Assembly: GCF_007655135.1 (NCBI RefSeq) | Contig: NC_045131.1 | Location: forward strand, 15,236,001-15,300,000 | Length of the DNA stretch: 64,000 bases | Direction: 5' to 3' | DNA from: Punica granatum | Taxonomy: Eukaryota; Streptophyta; Magnoliopsida; Myrtales; Lythraceae | Shown here: in pieces, positions 24,135 to 38,164 of the stretch | Numbering within the stretch: position 1 is the first letter of the stretch | Layout of the letters: every line of letters starts with the position of its first letter | The notes under the pieces: model-generated | What the model was told of the DNA's origin: nothing | Seen by the model: the letters and a program-made list of their open reading frames with translations, nothing else | The model's database searches: none | Translations under genes and position numbers: made by a program

Positions 24135-27100
24135 TCACTTCAGGGACAGCTGGGCAAGGGTCAACGCTAATACCTTCACACCATTTGATATGTCCTCGAT
24201 CAAAGAAAATTCTTCGGGTCTATGGCTATATCCTGCACCACAACAGAGGAGAGAAAAGAAACATATGAATGCTGAGGTCCTTGTTCAATTTCTTGTTTCA
24301 TCTAGTTTATCGGCAAGGTCGTGTATATGTAACTAAAATTTTTGGGAGAAACTGCGAGAAATGCGTGCAAAATCCAACCTTTGAAACATGGAATGAAGAT
24401 CATACCCATCGGAGAAACCCTGCATCAAGACAAACTTGTAAAATCAACAACTATGCCTTCTCGATGTAAGGAAGACAAGATAAGAACGGCGTAATGGCGG
24501 AGGTTTGCGCCTATGTGGGAAGTTCAGAGGTACAGTCACGTGAACTCACGCTACAAGGATGTATGATTTGCCAATTATTACCTGGCCATGAAAAGTGAAT
24601 CGTGATAAGCTCTGCTGATCATCAACTTGTGTGTTAGGTTGAGCTCCTTCGATGCAGATTTCATTGCCTCGATGATCGAGACATCTGAGAGAGCCGGTGG
24701 GTCCTGATTGATTATGTTGAACTCCGCTAACCTCACGCCACGTTTCTTAGCTATTGATACAGCAGACTCGTGGATTTTCTCGATTACTTTGTTTCTTCTT
24801 TCTTCATCAATGTCTCGAGTATCTAAAATCATATGAGACGAGCATATCACCAAATTGGACAAAGCCGTAGGATTGTATTTATGCGGCTATATTATAAACC
24901 ATTCGGAATTTTTTACCTATTTCCAGGTGTGATTTACTCGGGATGCTGTTGATTGCTCGAGGATGCAGGTCCAGAATGCCTTAAACAATATACAAAGACA
25001 AGTACAGAACCAGAGGTTAAGTCGACAACCAAATATGATATACACTACCAAATGATCGAGATGTAGCATTCTGTTACAAAACTTACCAACTGTACCAACA
25101 GTATCAATGGAACCAGAATCGAACACGTGCTTCTCAACCGCCAATGCCAGCTCAGCAGCTGCTAGCCCTGCATCGTTTCTGCCGGCAGAAGATCATCAAC
25201 CAGTCAATAAGTTGTTACGTAAAATCTATTCTCTTACTTTACTGAGGAAAAGAAAATTCTAGAAATCTGATATGCGAAGGGAACTACAAAAAGAAAATGC
25301 TGCATTTTTTATGCATGTTTTCAATGTGTGCATTGTGGATAACTGAAACGATTCAACAGAAAGTTCTTCTTTTCCCTCCTTCCAAGTATACTCACCTATG
25401 AGGCATTAACACCGCACCTGCATGTCCACCACCACCTTTGAAATCCACTTTTATACTTGCAGGAGCAGCAATGGCCGTTACGATACCAACAGATATACCT
25501 GCAATGGTAGATATATGTCCACTTAGCTGATGCTTATAATCATTTGAGCAGCACTCCAGCCACTAAATAGGCCCTTCACTCTAGTTACATACAAACGCTT
25601 TCTTTAACTAAAGAAATGCTTATAAATGATGCTTATCGGTAAGGTTGTGTGTATGTAACTAAAGTTTCAGTATCAGTAATGACCGAAACAAAATTACCTT
25701 CCTCTTCAAGTAGAGGTCCTTGCTCAATATGCAACTCCACAAAAGCCGCATAACTCCCTTTCTTTAAAAATACGCTTCTTAAATCATTTTCTTCTTGAGC
25801 GTACCCAGCAGATCTTGCAGCATCGATAAAGGATATATTTTGATTGTCAACTGTTGTCTCCAGAGCTTTGAGGAGCATCTCACTCCCTGCCATTAAGCGG
25901 CTGCACATCCATTGTTAAAACAACTTTAAGGTGAGTAGCTTTAACTACTTTATATTGATAATGATCAAAGGATACAGGTAACTGTCTCCTCAACAGCGAA
26001 ATCAAAAATTATAAATGTTACACAATTGAACCTGAAATATATACAGGGTTATTGAATGTATATATTTCCAACCTTCCCAAACAGCTGATACCAAACCGTG
26101 TAGGCTCTTCTGAAGTGAACATGATAATCTCCAATGACCTTTTAGGTTTGAAACCAGACCTGGAAAATCCGGAGCCAGTCAGCGACATGGATATGCAAGA
26201 GGAAAACATGTTGCTCATAAAGATTGCAAGCAAGAATACTGAATCTCTGAAAGGCTTCCAGGACTATTTCTTCTCTGCGGATATGACACGAGAAGCGATG
26301 TTGTCGCATGACATACACATTGTGGCAGTTTTATAAAAGAAGCCAATGCAAAGTCTTAATGTCAAGTTTTGGTAAGAACGAACTGAAGAAAATCACTGTA
26401 TTTAAAAGTACTTAAATGTTCCCATCAAACTTGGGTTAGTAAGTTCAGAAAACGTGGCATCAACTCATTTATAATTATCACTTAATCAATAGACAACTTT
26501 ATCAATGGTTTTGTTTCAGACCTTCTTAGAACATTGATAGCCTCTATTGCACCTAAAACACCAACAACCCCATCGTACTTTCCAGAGTAAGGAATTGCAT
26601 CGATATGAGAACCCGAAGCGACTGGAGCAAGGTCCGGTTCATAGCCTTCCCTGCATTTATATAAAGAAAGATCAATAACCAAAGCCCAATTAGCATAATC
26701 TAATTTACAAGAATTCGTAACTAAGATGAGTTGTTTAAAGAAGCATCAGTAAGTGAAGGGAATCACTATTGCTTTAATCTGTATATGGAACAGAAGCTAT
26801 AACTCAGTCTAGTTCTAGCAACTGAGCACGGAGCATGAGCAAAATCACGAAATTCATTTACAAAATTTCAGACTTCAACAATAAAAAAACTCACCATCGA
26901 CCAAATATGTTACCAACAGCATCCTCTCTGACAGAGAGACCGGCAAGCCCCATTATGTTTTTTATGTACCTGAATTTGATAATATGATTTGATTTAGACG
27001 AAGATCTACAACATGAAGCAACTGTAGAGCAGTTGAACAATGACGGAGTTTATATATGCAAGAACAGAACTCTGCATAATTAAGGACTTTGAAAAGCTGA

Positions 27101-28445
27101 ATAAGATGATTTTGCTGAACTAAAGTGAGATTTTAGGACAATTAATCTCATCGATTTAGAATTCTTCATTCAATGCTGACAAGAAGTTGGTGCATATATC
27201 ACTGCTGTAGGGCTATGTTCTCTACAAAAGTACAGAAAGCAAGATGGAATGGGATCACTAGATAAAATAGTTCCAGACCATCTCGTGATTCTGTTTACAG
27301 ATGTTTCTGCTCCTTTGGAGTAAATTTGCCTAAGCATATATGAGTACTGCAATGTTCCTAGCACACGGAGACCCATAAGGGTTGTACTTTTGATACCATA
27401 GACCTATTGTGAAAGACAATAAACAATACGCCACAATTGCTCCGTTTGGTTTTGTAGTTAAAATCACAAAAATTTTAATTTTAACTTTTAACTCAACACA
27501 CTACGCAACAAAAATAAACATTTCGCAAGTCAAAAATTTTAACTTTAACTTTAACTCAACACACTACACAATCATTTGTCCTTTTCCACGATCAAAATCA
27601 AAGTTACTTTAACTCTGAAACCAAACGTACCAAAACCCTTAATGAACTGCACTCGCTAATTCACTGGAAAATGTAAATTCACTATTAAATTAAAGAGAAC
27701 AAAACATATGCACAATTCCCCAATCTAAGTGAATTTGAAATCAACGTCCATCTCCATCATCTGGACAATAAAATAATTTCATGTCACACCATAACATTTA
27801 AAGAAGCATCTATCCTAGTATTCATTACCTCCGAGCAATCACATCCTTCTCAGTGTAGAGCACCCTGGTCACTGATGGCGCCGGCGTATCAGAGAAAGTG
27901 GCGAGTTCATCAATCTGATCATAACCAGTACTAAGCTCATCATCCATCGCTTCCAAAAAAATCCACACGAATTAAAACGAGAACATACGACCCAAATACC
28001 CTAAAAACAAATCGACCCGATAAAGGTATCAAGGCCGTCTAAAGGTACAATCCATAGAACACTTGGGATTGGTGCAGGTGGTCGAACGACTAGCCATCTA
28101 CTGTATAATAGGCTGCAAGTCGATCGCTTTTAACACGAGTAAAGCCGCAACCGGTCTTATTAGCAGTGAGTGTTGATGGGGTCACAGGAACAAACATGGG
28201 CCATTAAAAGAAGAGAAGGGAGAATCAATATGAGAACAAGGTACCTGCTTTTGCAGATTTTCAGCATCTACTGACAGTGATTGGGTGTTTGAGTGGGTCT
28301 CGTCAAAAGGGTACCCAGAAAACTCCTCCATCGTTCTGATTGCGGGGTCGTCGACATCTTTGTAGCCCGACACTGCATAGATTGAACAGAGGGAGAGTAC
28401 AACGTAGAAAATCAGCATCAAGGAGGGAGGGAGTTTGAGGGACAT
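24135..28445 (-). CDS. UAH: Ureidoglycolate amidohydrolase
   Basis: Twelve exons: 28445-28245, 27914-27829, 26969-26895, 26650-26522, 26159-26073, 25900-25698, 25498-25396, 25178-25087, 24979-24917, 24822-24582, 24419-24379 and 24232-24135. All are GT-AG and phase-consistent, giving 472 residues, close to the roughly 476 of the Arabidopsis enzyme. The product belongs to the M20 metal-dependent amidohydrolases and releases ammonia from ureidoglycolate, leaving glyoxylate, at the end of purine-ureide breakdown in the ER. An N-terminal signal segment (LMLIFYVVLSLCSIYAVSG) fits ER entry. Metal-site motifs are intact: GSHIDAIPYSGKYDGVVG, TSEEPTRFG, ELHIEQG and AYHDSLFMAR. The sequence is much closer to UAH (SDTPAPSVTRVLYT, RRSGFKPKRSLEII, SPMGMIFIPC) than to allantoate amidohydrolase. 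It ends LSLK. No lesion is seen, and intron 2 carries a MITE. Confidence 0.95.
27430..27640. repeat. MITE in amidohydrolase intron 2 (GTTTGGTTT ends)
   Basis: The left end CCGTTTGGTTTTGTAGTTAA and the right end …TTAACTCTGAAACCAAACGTACC are inverted versions of each other. The interior repeats AACTCAACACACTAC twice (about 27493 and 27555). It is noncoding and sits between exons 2 and 3, so splicing should be unaffected. Confidence 0.6.
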
Positions 28446-30240
28446 CTTCTTCGGATACGGTGTTGTGCCCCGAGTGACTGAAGCAGAGCAAACTCGCCGT
28501 CGGTTTTACACTGTTCGGTCCTCAAATGCGGCGTGGTGTCTTGTCGGCTCAATCACTCAATAATGATGGTGATGAAATGGCACTCCATTATCAAAGCAAA
28601 GCACCCCCAGTGCTTGTCCGACAGCAGGGACTATTGTTCTTTTGTAGTCTTCTGAATAACGTGAGCGCAGACTGCAAAGGGCCAAAGGGATGAGGTCTCT
28701 GTGAGCTGTGACGCCAGCAGATTCTGATTCTTTTCTTTTCATCCCCCAACACTATAGGCCACGCACTTTTACCCCTAGGTGGCATTTCGTTCGAGCATTG
28801 GTAGGTTACCGAGAATGTAAGGTCGGACTAGGAATTTTTTGTTGGTGAAAACTAACATAACAATATTGACTAGATTGAAAAAAAGGAACTAGAATGAAAT
28901 TAAAGAATAACTAAATTTTAAGGACCAAAAGGGGACTATTTTCTAAAAAAAATTGAAGAAAAAGGCTGAATACAAAAAAGAATCAAAGTTATAGAATGGA
29001 AACTGATAAAGAAAAATATGAAGCCTTAAAATGCGAAATTTTCTCTTTTTGCAATATACAAGATAAAATGTATGTAGTTGTGTATGAAAAATATATTGAA
29101 TTCTTGGAAATATAGAAGGTAATATAATACTGTTGCGTTTGATATGTCATTACAATAATGTCCTTAATGGTAGAGTTCAAGAGTTAGAGAGCTGAGAAAG
29201 GAAGAAAGGCAAATTAGAAAGACTTAAAAAGGACTTGCTGTTTTTTTTCCCCCCTGAAAAATTGACTTTTACTTTTCATCTCCTTTTTAAAATTTATTTC
29301 TACACCGAAAATTATGGGAATATGTTTACTAATGGTAAGTCCGAAAAATTTTATACTGTGAGAAAATTGAGAGATAAGATTAACGAATGACTTATACATG
29401 ATAAATTTTAGTTTAATTGATATAATGTAATATAAAAATTTATTCACAATTTTATCGTTTAAAATAAAACATGATTGATGAGCAATAAATTCACGTTATA
29501 GTTATTCATATATAAACTTATATTTGCAATGGTATATTAGTCACTAATTTAGTGAGGGCCTTTAATGTTGTGAAAGCAAATGATCAGCTCAATATGGGTT
29601 TAACAAATGCCTACTTGAATAAGTGTCTACACTATATAGTTATAGATTCACTATATTAAAATTTACAAATGAGCTTGATGATGATGAAATTACGAAAAAA
29701 TATATTAAGTAAGTAAAAAATACATATATACAAAGAAAGGCTAGGGGAAAAAAGATAACAAACTCGATCCTTCTTTAGTCCCTATCCTTCTTCATCTGTT
29801 CAAGACAAAAAGGACAGGTATTGCAACCAACCCTTCTGTACCTATTTGAGTGGTTTGTAGACTTCGAAAAAAAAAAACTTAAAATTGTTTTCGAGACCTT
29901 TGGCCATTTTTTGTTCCTATTGTTTCCCAGTATAGTCAATTTTTCGTACAAAACACATGTGGAGGAGGAGGAGAGTTTCGTCAATGGGAAAGGGTTGAAG
30001 AATGGCGTTTGGACAATTATTGGGGGATAAATGGGTTGAGGGTGAAGGGGTCGTGAGATGAAAGTAAAGACTTATAAGGGGCGATAAATTAGACCTGATA
30101 TGATTGTAAAAATTGGGTTGCACGAAGTTGAGAATAAGAATGGGATCACTTTGATGTCACCATGACTCCACCAAAGCGCACAGTAGACCAGAACAACTCA
30201 CATATGATAGAGGACAACGGTCTACTAATGCAAACACTTT
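28446..30240. other. 5' flank of the amidohydrolase gene and spacer
   Basis: 28446-28780 is less AT-rich and presumably holds the leader and promoter. I see no convincing TATA box on the minus strand. 28800-30240 is AT-rich with no recognised gene; the short frames there are low-complexity. Confidence 0.4.
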
Positions 30241-30249
30241 CGTATTTAA

Positions 30250-30322
30250 GTCAAGTTTCGACCTCTTAACCTTCCCTTTGGAAGACGAAATCTGTTACCA
30301 ACTGAGCTATCACCTTGGTGGT
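30250..30322 (-). repeat. tRNA-like relic or SINE head
   Basis: On the minus strand, GGTGATAGCTCAGTTGGTAA matches a tRNA A-box region, and AGGTCGAAACT, about 45 bases later, resembles a B-box. The acceptor and T-stems do not pair well, so this is not a working tRNA. A tRNA-derived SINE head is the likelier reading. Confidence 0.4.
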
Positions 30323-33300
30323 TATATAAGCGGTTACAATTTAAATTGTAATAATTGTTCCTAATTTTCTTTCTAATGCGCTCACTGATCATGAGCCTGT
30401 GGGCCCTGGTGGCCGAGAATGATATTTTTGGAGGCCCCTATTCTAGAGCCCATCATTTGCCCTCCTAACGTATCTACCCACGATGGTGGGGAGAGGCGCG
30501 TCGATTATGCATGCAGCTGGACGTATTTCTTCTGCTTTTGACGTTTGGTCTTTGTCATCTAAGCCTCTATCCTCAGGGGCTTTGTTTTTTGTTGATATTG
30601 CCCCAGGAAAATACTTTAAGAATGCTTGGCCTTTTCTTGTTGGCTTCACAAAGTTTTAGCTCCGTGATTGCATCTCGAGCCTGCAAAGGTAGATCGTTTG
30701 GCTCTACGAGAGTTGGGGTTGAACGTTATTAGAGCCTTATTCTTGAAGGGCATAAAGTTGCCCCCCTATACCACGACAATTCTCTACTCGGCAGTTTAGG
30801 CAGTCCTTAGCCTTCACAATGGTTCATGTAGGTTGTAGGTTTTGCGAAGATTCCTTTCTTTTACTCTTATCATCCTACATTCCACTTCGCTTTCCATTGG
30901 GTCTGTCGTATCAACATTGACTTGCCTCGTAATTTCAGTAGGTGTTTTAGGATATTTTTCCAAGTCTTGTCGTAAAATCCCGACTCTCTCTTTGCTACTT
31001 CATTTGTAGTTAGTTGTAGTTTGATTGGCAGGCTTTGGGAAGCAACTTGCTTTTCTTATCGTATTCTTAATCGACCATGCTACAACTTGAAAGAAGCGTC
31101 AGTTGAACTTATAGTGAAAAATTATTGTTGACTTCCCTCGCTTCACTTTCTTCTTTTAGTCGCCTCACTTAACTGCACTCTTATTGCTTCAACAAAAGGT
31201 TCCCCTCTATCTTCTTTGCTCCGGGTTATGCTTTGCGCGGCCTCACTTTGCTTTGCTTTATAAGATTGCTTCGTCTTTCCATTTCACCTCACTTGACTTG
31301 GAGACTTTTTCTGGATTATTGCTCTTTTGTGCCGCTCAACTTGCGTTTGCCACATCACTTGAGTTTCCGTTTTTCGCATCGCTTAATCTAATGTTTCATG
31401 TAATAGAACTGCTTCACTTGATTTCCATACACAGCGTAGATAGTCTTTGCTCATTTGGCATAGACTGTGATATTTGCTTGTATAGCGTAGACAATTAGTT
31501 TCTCTTCACATGGATCGCGATCTCTTTTTCTTAACATTGACTGCTGCTTTACAGCTTTGTTGTTCATCACCATGATCCTCTCTTTTTTCTCTTGACTTAT
31601 ACACTTCACATGAGTTGCACTCTCTTGTTTCACAGATATCGTATTCGTGGCCTCACTTATTTCCCGCTTATTATTTTGGTTGCTTTGTTCGAGCAACAAT
31701 CTCAAGCTTCGTTTGATTTGCAGCTCTTTATTCATTCCAGTTATGAGCTTTACGTAGTAGTCAAATTCTGCGTCGTACTCATACTTGATGCAGTAATCTT
31801 GATGCGTGGTGTAAATTGATGTACTATCTGTGTTGCTAGTATCTCTTCGCCTCTTGAACTAATGGTTGCATTTGTCTCAATTGACATTTCACTAATTTTA
31901 TTGAGCGTCCAGGCCGTGAGCTCACCTCGGGATAGGATGCACTCTTTGGGTCAACTCATTGGGTGTACCCATGGGCATTGCTAGGGTGTGTCTATGGGCA
32001 AACTCATGAGGGTGTACCCATAACCACCAAAGGATTAATTTATCGAGGCGTACCTATGAGTCACATTGTAGTAGAATGAGTTTATGACTTTTATTTTAAT
32101 TTGGTGATCTCATGGTACTGCCTCAAATAGAAGGTGGGCCTATGAGTCACCTTGTAGTAGGATTATCCGCTTTCGATGTTGATAGGTTTGGCCTATGGGC
32201 CACCTTTAAGATGGGTGATCTGACGGCCCTACCTCATGGTGGGGTGAACTCGCCGCGTGGGGTAGCATCATATAAGAGTTGCACTATACTTTGAGCCGGG
32301 CAAGCCCTTGCTTTGTATTGAACTTAGTTGTCATTCATGTTTCAACATGTAGAAAAGATTGCATAATCTTAACAGTAAAAAAGGAATCGTGACATTTCGC
32401 TGCAGAATATCATCGATTGCACAAAAGTCCAGTAGTCGTGGATGGGAACTCGAGAGGTGATTCTGTTGAGACATTAACTGCTGTTGCATTGACTGGATAC
32501 TCAATTTTTTGTTCTCGATCGCCCAATTAGCAAGTAGTGAGTTGCTTATGAGATTCTTGTCGGATTAGTCAAGTTGTTGAGCTATAGGACTTCTTTTCTG
32601 CTATGTGAACCTCACTATCTCTTTGCAAAGACTATCTTTCTTCTCAACATTCAGCTTGAGTTAGTCTTTACTTTCCTTCTCCATAAACCACCACCGAGAT
32701 AAGAAATGTTGTTTTGGAGTTTTCTTCAGATAAAGAGAATTGAAGTGCATTTATCTCTTGGCGCTTGAAATTATGCAACATCCTTGCTGCAGGCTTCATC
32801 TTCATTTAATCATTCTCCTCTCGCGTTGTTTAGATCGTTGTAAACTTGAGTCCATAGTAGTTTATGAGGCAGAGTTATCCCTTGAGCAATTGCAACGCAT
32901 TGCATCACTCCCATCGTCCACGAACGTTCCAACTTCCAACGACCATGTTTCTGCTTCAGTCCTAAGAAGGCATTCAAATGTAGAAGTTCTTCAAATGTTT
33001 CGAGTTGAAAGTTCGCAGAAGCCACTTGCAATTACGCTCTCGGTCTTTATTGTTCTCGTTGTCTTGTTCGCTATTTGATTCCATTGTATTTCGCAGGTTG
33101 TTGTGGTAGCACCATAGCCGAAATTTGTGTTGTCATAGAGTTTTTATTGACATGCAGCAATCCTTTGATTTGTGTAATCACCGAACTGATTTTCCCACTT
33201 TTCTTCAAACGAGTGTAGTCGGCGTGTCCGATTAATGTGTCGTCAAAGTCGACATCCCTCACATGTTGCCACTGGTCGATGAGCACACTGATTTCTGAAT

Positions 33301-35760
33301 GAGTGGATTTTTTAAGGGGAGAGCTTGGTAGCAACAATGTACACAATGTTGTGCTTTTGTTCTCTTTGTCTTAAAGTCGCTCTTTGAAATTCGCTTCTCT
33401 ACGGTCCTTTACGGCTTAGCGGCGACTAGTGAGGTAGATGTTTTGCTATTTGTCGCTTTCCTTGATCATCATGAGATGGAACTTGGCAACACTATTGCAA
33501 TCAATCTTTTTTGTGAAGTTCATGGCTGTTCGCAGTATTCGTTTCCAGTGTGCCCATGCTCCACTTCAATTCTTTGTTGTTGAAATCCATTCTAACTTTA
33601 TACTCTGATCCCTCGCTACCGCGTGTTGTTGCTTTGCGTTGTCTCCTGACAATTTCCGCCACAAAAGGCAGGCTTGCCCTATAGCGCATCATTGGCATAT
33701 GTATCTAGTACAGAATTCCATTACACCTCCTGCAATCCCAAAGCTAGTATTATAGGCTGTGATGTTGGGGAAGAGTACAACAATGGATGCATTGTCGATT
33801 GTTCCTTGAGTATATTTCGCTGTGTTGTTCCGTGCTATCGTGGGAGCATTATTTGGCAAATAATGTAGTAAAGCATAAACATTATCTTCATATATGTTTC
33901 CATCTCTTTCTGTAGTATACATTACTCGAAAATTTAGACAGGGTCGTGCCTGCTTGAATCCCTGATCTGGTCTCTCTTCATCGAATTATGTGTCCTTCTG
34001 TGTATTTCTCCATAGGAACTCAGTTCAGGGTCCCTTTCATCCATGTGTTTTAAATCTCCGCTGAGGGTTCTCACGCTTGGTGTCCCTTCGCATATTTGAT
34101 GCAGGACATTGTATTGTTGATGCCCTCCTTCCTTGCTGTCCACGTGCCTCACTGTCTGTGGCAGCCGTCATCACGCGAGGCTTGCTTTATCACCTCCAAG
34201 GAAGTATCTTGTCCTGTTTCATGTTTCTGACTAAGATAGCCACGTTGCCCTCGATATTGACAACTTCTAGTGTGGCCCTCGCATTTGTCGAATCCATTAT
34301 TCTATAGAAGTTCAGAGTTGTCAATGATGAAGACCTTCCTCGCGCTGAGCTTAATGTTGTTAAGCTTCTTACACATGCCGAAGAGATCAAAAGACACCCT
34401 TCTTGGGCACATCGTCCACGTTGTTGCTGATCATTTTCTTAGTTGTATTCTCGGTCTAGAGGTAGATGGGACGGCTAATTAACCCGGAATGCTTCTTTGC
34501 AAGGTGCTTAATCCTCCTCTCCTTCAAATATTCTAACTATTCTTCGTTATGAAGGGTGTCATTTTAGTTCTTCTGTCGAATTGCTCTCCACCGACATCTT
34601 TTGTAGTAGTAGAGGATGCTCCTGCTTGAGGTTGTTGGATTTACTGTTCATCATTGTGCAAGCAAATATTCGGTGGATATTTTCTCTCATTTTACAGTGA
34701 CAAGATATGCGAAGTAGGATTCGAGACCGAATCAAACAATCGTGCTGACATTAGCTAGATTGCCTTTTTTGGCAGCTTCTTGAAACTTACAAATGGTTCG
34801 AGTGGAAGAGACTGAAATTTTAACTACTAAAGAGAACTCCGCAGACAAATTCAACTTGTTTGTGCTATCTCTCAAGCAAGCAGCAGCGTAAAAAATAAAT
34901 TTAAAACGAATCAAACTGCAAGATCATCTTCTTTCCGAAACCGAAATCATCCCCCAAATTTTCTATCAAAATCATAAAAACGTTCCCCATGAAAAATGGC
35001 AGAAAGTTGAAAATCAGCAGCAAATGATCAATTTCAACCATCGATTAATATCATGATTTGACAATTTCAAGGTTTCATAGGTAGGAAGAGGAACGAGAAA
35101 TAGCTTATATGATTTCAAGGGCGGTAAAAGTTTCGAAGATCGTTGATTCAAGCCATGATAACTCTAATTGTGTTCAATCCGATTGTTTCCTTCCTCTCTC
35201 GATCCATTTTCCCTGGGGCTTAGCGGCCTCTGCCTCTTTGATCCCTGTGTTGCTTGCCTTGGAGAGTTGTTGATGTGCATTAAAACTGTAATCACGGCAA
35301 TGTTAACGGTCCACCGTATGTAATGCTTCAGAATCTCCAATTTCTCAGCACCATAGACGACATTTCCTCAAGTATCAAACACATTCCAGCAATCAGATAT
35401 CGATTTTGAGTGGAGAAAATGTGGGGAAGCCTTGTTCTTTGTCGTTTAATCCATAGTTATGGATGAAGAGCTCCAGATTTCATGAAATTGCAGGTACTGC
35501 TTTGGGAATTTCACATAATTGACATAGTCACCAGCTCGGGAATCTGGGGGTTTGGTCAAGCACGTTCAAGTGGATCTTAGGCTTGGAGGCGACGTGACGA
35601 TTCGACTTGAACTTGGCCCAGATCTCAGCAGCTGACGATTCGATTTGGTCAAGCACGTTGATTTTTGGACGCTTAAACAATTGTTACTGTCGCCCCCAAC
35701 GCCCTCTGTTCTTCCAACTGTTAAGGGTAAATTACTCTCTCATCCTTTCCTTCTTACATA
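30323..35760. other. Unrecognised moderate-GC tract lacking genes
   Basis: This 5.4-kb stretch is less AT-rich than its neighbours. On the plus strand it is pyrimidine-rich, with recurring CTTCACTT, TTGCTT and CTCACTT words. No long open frame and no known domain are visible on either strand. 31960-32240 contains diverged internal repeats (CTATGAGTCAC(C/A)TTGTAGTAG at about 32052 and 32131, and several GGGTGTACCCAT/CTATGGGC words). A TATAAGAGTTGCACTATAC element near 32271 could be a promoter. The whole may be the noncoding part of a decayed retroelement, but no LTR pair was found. Confidence 0.35.
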
Positions 35761-38164
35761 GCACCTGTGCAGTCCTCTGAACAGCACTATATCTCATTTA
35801 AAGATTTGCTGCTGGTATCCAGTGAGAGCAGAATCTGCCATGAGATTATGAGTTGCTTGTACTCTTATACAGGTTATTGCTTGAAGCATTATGCTTCACC
35901 CTACATTGATCACTTGCCATTGCATTTTATAGCTTTGCCAAACACTTTTGAAATTGGTACTACATCGTCTTGCTTCCCCATGCCCGATGCATGCTCGACA
36001 AAATGTTGCATTGAAATACATGGCAGGAAAACCTTGTGCAACATTTGCAACTATTGACAATCTTTCCCTTTTATTTGTACAATGCGGTCTTGATATTTGC
36101 CTTGGACCGATTAGAATGGCCATAACAATAGGCAGTAATCTCTTTGAACCCTTTTATCCTTTTTCCTGTTTCGCGTCTGCAGTCATTTATTTTACTGATT
36201 GGATAGATATAGATGTTTTGTTGTTAAAGACTATGAACCATAATTTCATGTAGCTTCTTGTCTCTTCCCTAGAGTTCTATTTTGCAGGTCTCTTTTAGAG
36301 ATAGATGTGTGAATTTGGTATTATTGTTAGTGTTCTTCCTTTGCAGATGAACGGAGGGAGATAGAAACAATCATATCATATTTATTTGGCCTTGAATGGT
36401 TAATGTCCCTCTGATAACTTGTTATTACCTATACATCTCAATAAGACTTGGGATTTGAGCGATAATTTTATTTCTTTCTTTCTTAAAGTACTTTGTAGAT
36501 GATTGAATATTCACAAGATCTGGTAATCTTTGTGTTGTGTAGGAGGGCACTGTATATTGTTTTAGCCGGACAGCTAGTAGACGACCAAAGAACATTTGGT
36601 ATCCCCTCATGAAGTTACCTGTAGTTTATTCCCCTCATACTGAATTTCTATAACAGTATAGTAATTCAATGACACTCCCTAAACCTTGAGCATGGGAATC
36701 TTTTTTTATACTTTACAATTGTAGGATTCTGCAATTGGAATGTTCTCCAACCGATTCAACTCCTTTGGAAGCTGAAGTAGAGTGCATTTTACATCGAGAG
36801 TCTCATAGGGCAAGTTTGATATCCACCTCCAGTCTCCATTTGATGCATTACCTTCCTCGTATATGATTTTCCAATTCACTGTCTAACGCACGGGTCTTTA
36901 CCTATTTTACTATAAATGCAGTCAAATGCACGCATCATGTTAAGTCCAATCCCGAGTGTGGAACTCAATGCAAGTAAAACCAAGTGGTCAGTTAATCCCT
37001 CATTATTGGAGCATGGAAGATGATACTTGGCTAGTGATCAGTTGTTGTGGACGGGAGTTGAGAATGAAACCCTACGTAGATGAATTAAGTAGTCAAACGC
37101 AAGTGTAAATTATCTGAAATCATGAATTTTTATTTTTATCTCGGATATATCACGAATTATTTTTTTTTCAACCGTAAAATCACTAACTTTCATTTTAATC
37201 TTAAATCTATGATGTTGTTTGATTCTCTGTAAATTTATTGACATGGCTTCATCACACCATCAAAAACTTGAAAAGTAACTATAATAAGATTATAAATTAA
37301 TAAAATGTGAATTACAAACAAAAGGCCCCAAAAACCCTTGGCACTCACCGAGGTTGTTGGCGAGCCCCACTTCCGATATTAAAGAGAGATCCTTAAGAAG
37401 AAAAGGAGAGCGGACTCATTGGGACTAGATAAATTGCAGGCAGCCTCGAGACATCAGAGTTAATCGAGGGGTGATAGTAGCGAGTAAGGTTGTAAGTAAG
37501 AACCTATAAATTCGAAACCCATAAATCCGAGCCAAATAAACGACACTTGAAAATTAGGTTGCTAATTTGGGTGGTTATGTTCTTTGATTTCAAGTTCCAC
37601 TTTAGGATTCAAGTTTTATAAATGCAATCTGATGGCCCCTTATCGACTGGATATAGCCATTAAAAATAAAGAACATAAATTGAGGTGTTTTAGACAATAT
37701 TTGTTTTTATTTCATTTATTCATCTGATGAGATATGATATATTTTGTCTTTATTTTATTTTATTGTGTTTTTATTCATGGTAGAGTAGTAAACAATAGCT
37801 TGGAATGAAATTAGAATAAGAAACAAACTCTTTTTTTTTTTAAAGTAGCAAATTTGAGTTATGCGGAATTTGAACCGAAAAAATCAAACCTATAGCCGGG
37901 GTCTAATTATATTAAATGGTTATTGGGCGGGTTTCCTCCCCTAACATACCCAACACAAAACATCGGAACCCGAAAAAACCTAAAATCCTCACCTGAACTG
38001 ACCCATTTACATCCCTAGCAGCCAACGAGGTCACCAACTTGATAATATTGAAAATCGAAAGAAAACATAAGCAAGAGAATATTCTTTCGCAATCTAGTAA
38101 AATTTATAAAAGCGGTGTTCTTTCATTAAAAAAGAAAAAGGTCAAAAACATTAGTATACTGTAC
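35761..38164. other. Spacer, no gene recognised; a hAT-like end near 38020
   Basis: 35761-36900 is mixed composition with short frames (for example 35767-36057, cysteine-rich) that lack any motif I know. 37840-38025 ends CCCATTTACATCCCTA, whose reverse, TAGGGATGTAAATGGG, is a common hAT-MITE terminus in plants. The interior has many 'aacccg' words, also typical. The other end was not located. Confidence 0.35.

Noticed and set aside
26052..26336. 94-codon plus-strand frame inside the amidohydrolase gene
   Set aside because: It is the antisense of exon 5 and its introns; the sense exon is conserved and spliced in frame.
24135..28445. Allantoate amidohydrolase instead of ureidoglycolate amidohydrolase
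   Set aside because: Both share the fold and metal motifs, but SDTPAPSVTRVLYT, RRSGFKPKRSLEII and SPMGMIFIPC fit the ureidoglycolate enzyme.
30250..30322. A functional tRNA gene on the minus strand
   Set aside because: A- and B-box-like words are present, but the acceptor and T-stems do not pair and the anticodon arm is irregular.
35767..36253. Cys-rich overlapping frames near 36 kb as a small secreted protein
   Set aside because: No signal peptide, no conserved cysteine spacing, and equally long frames on the other strand.
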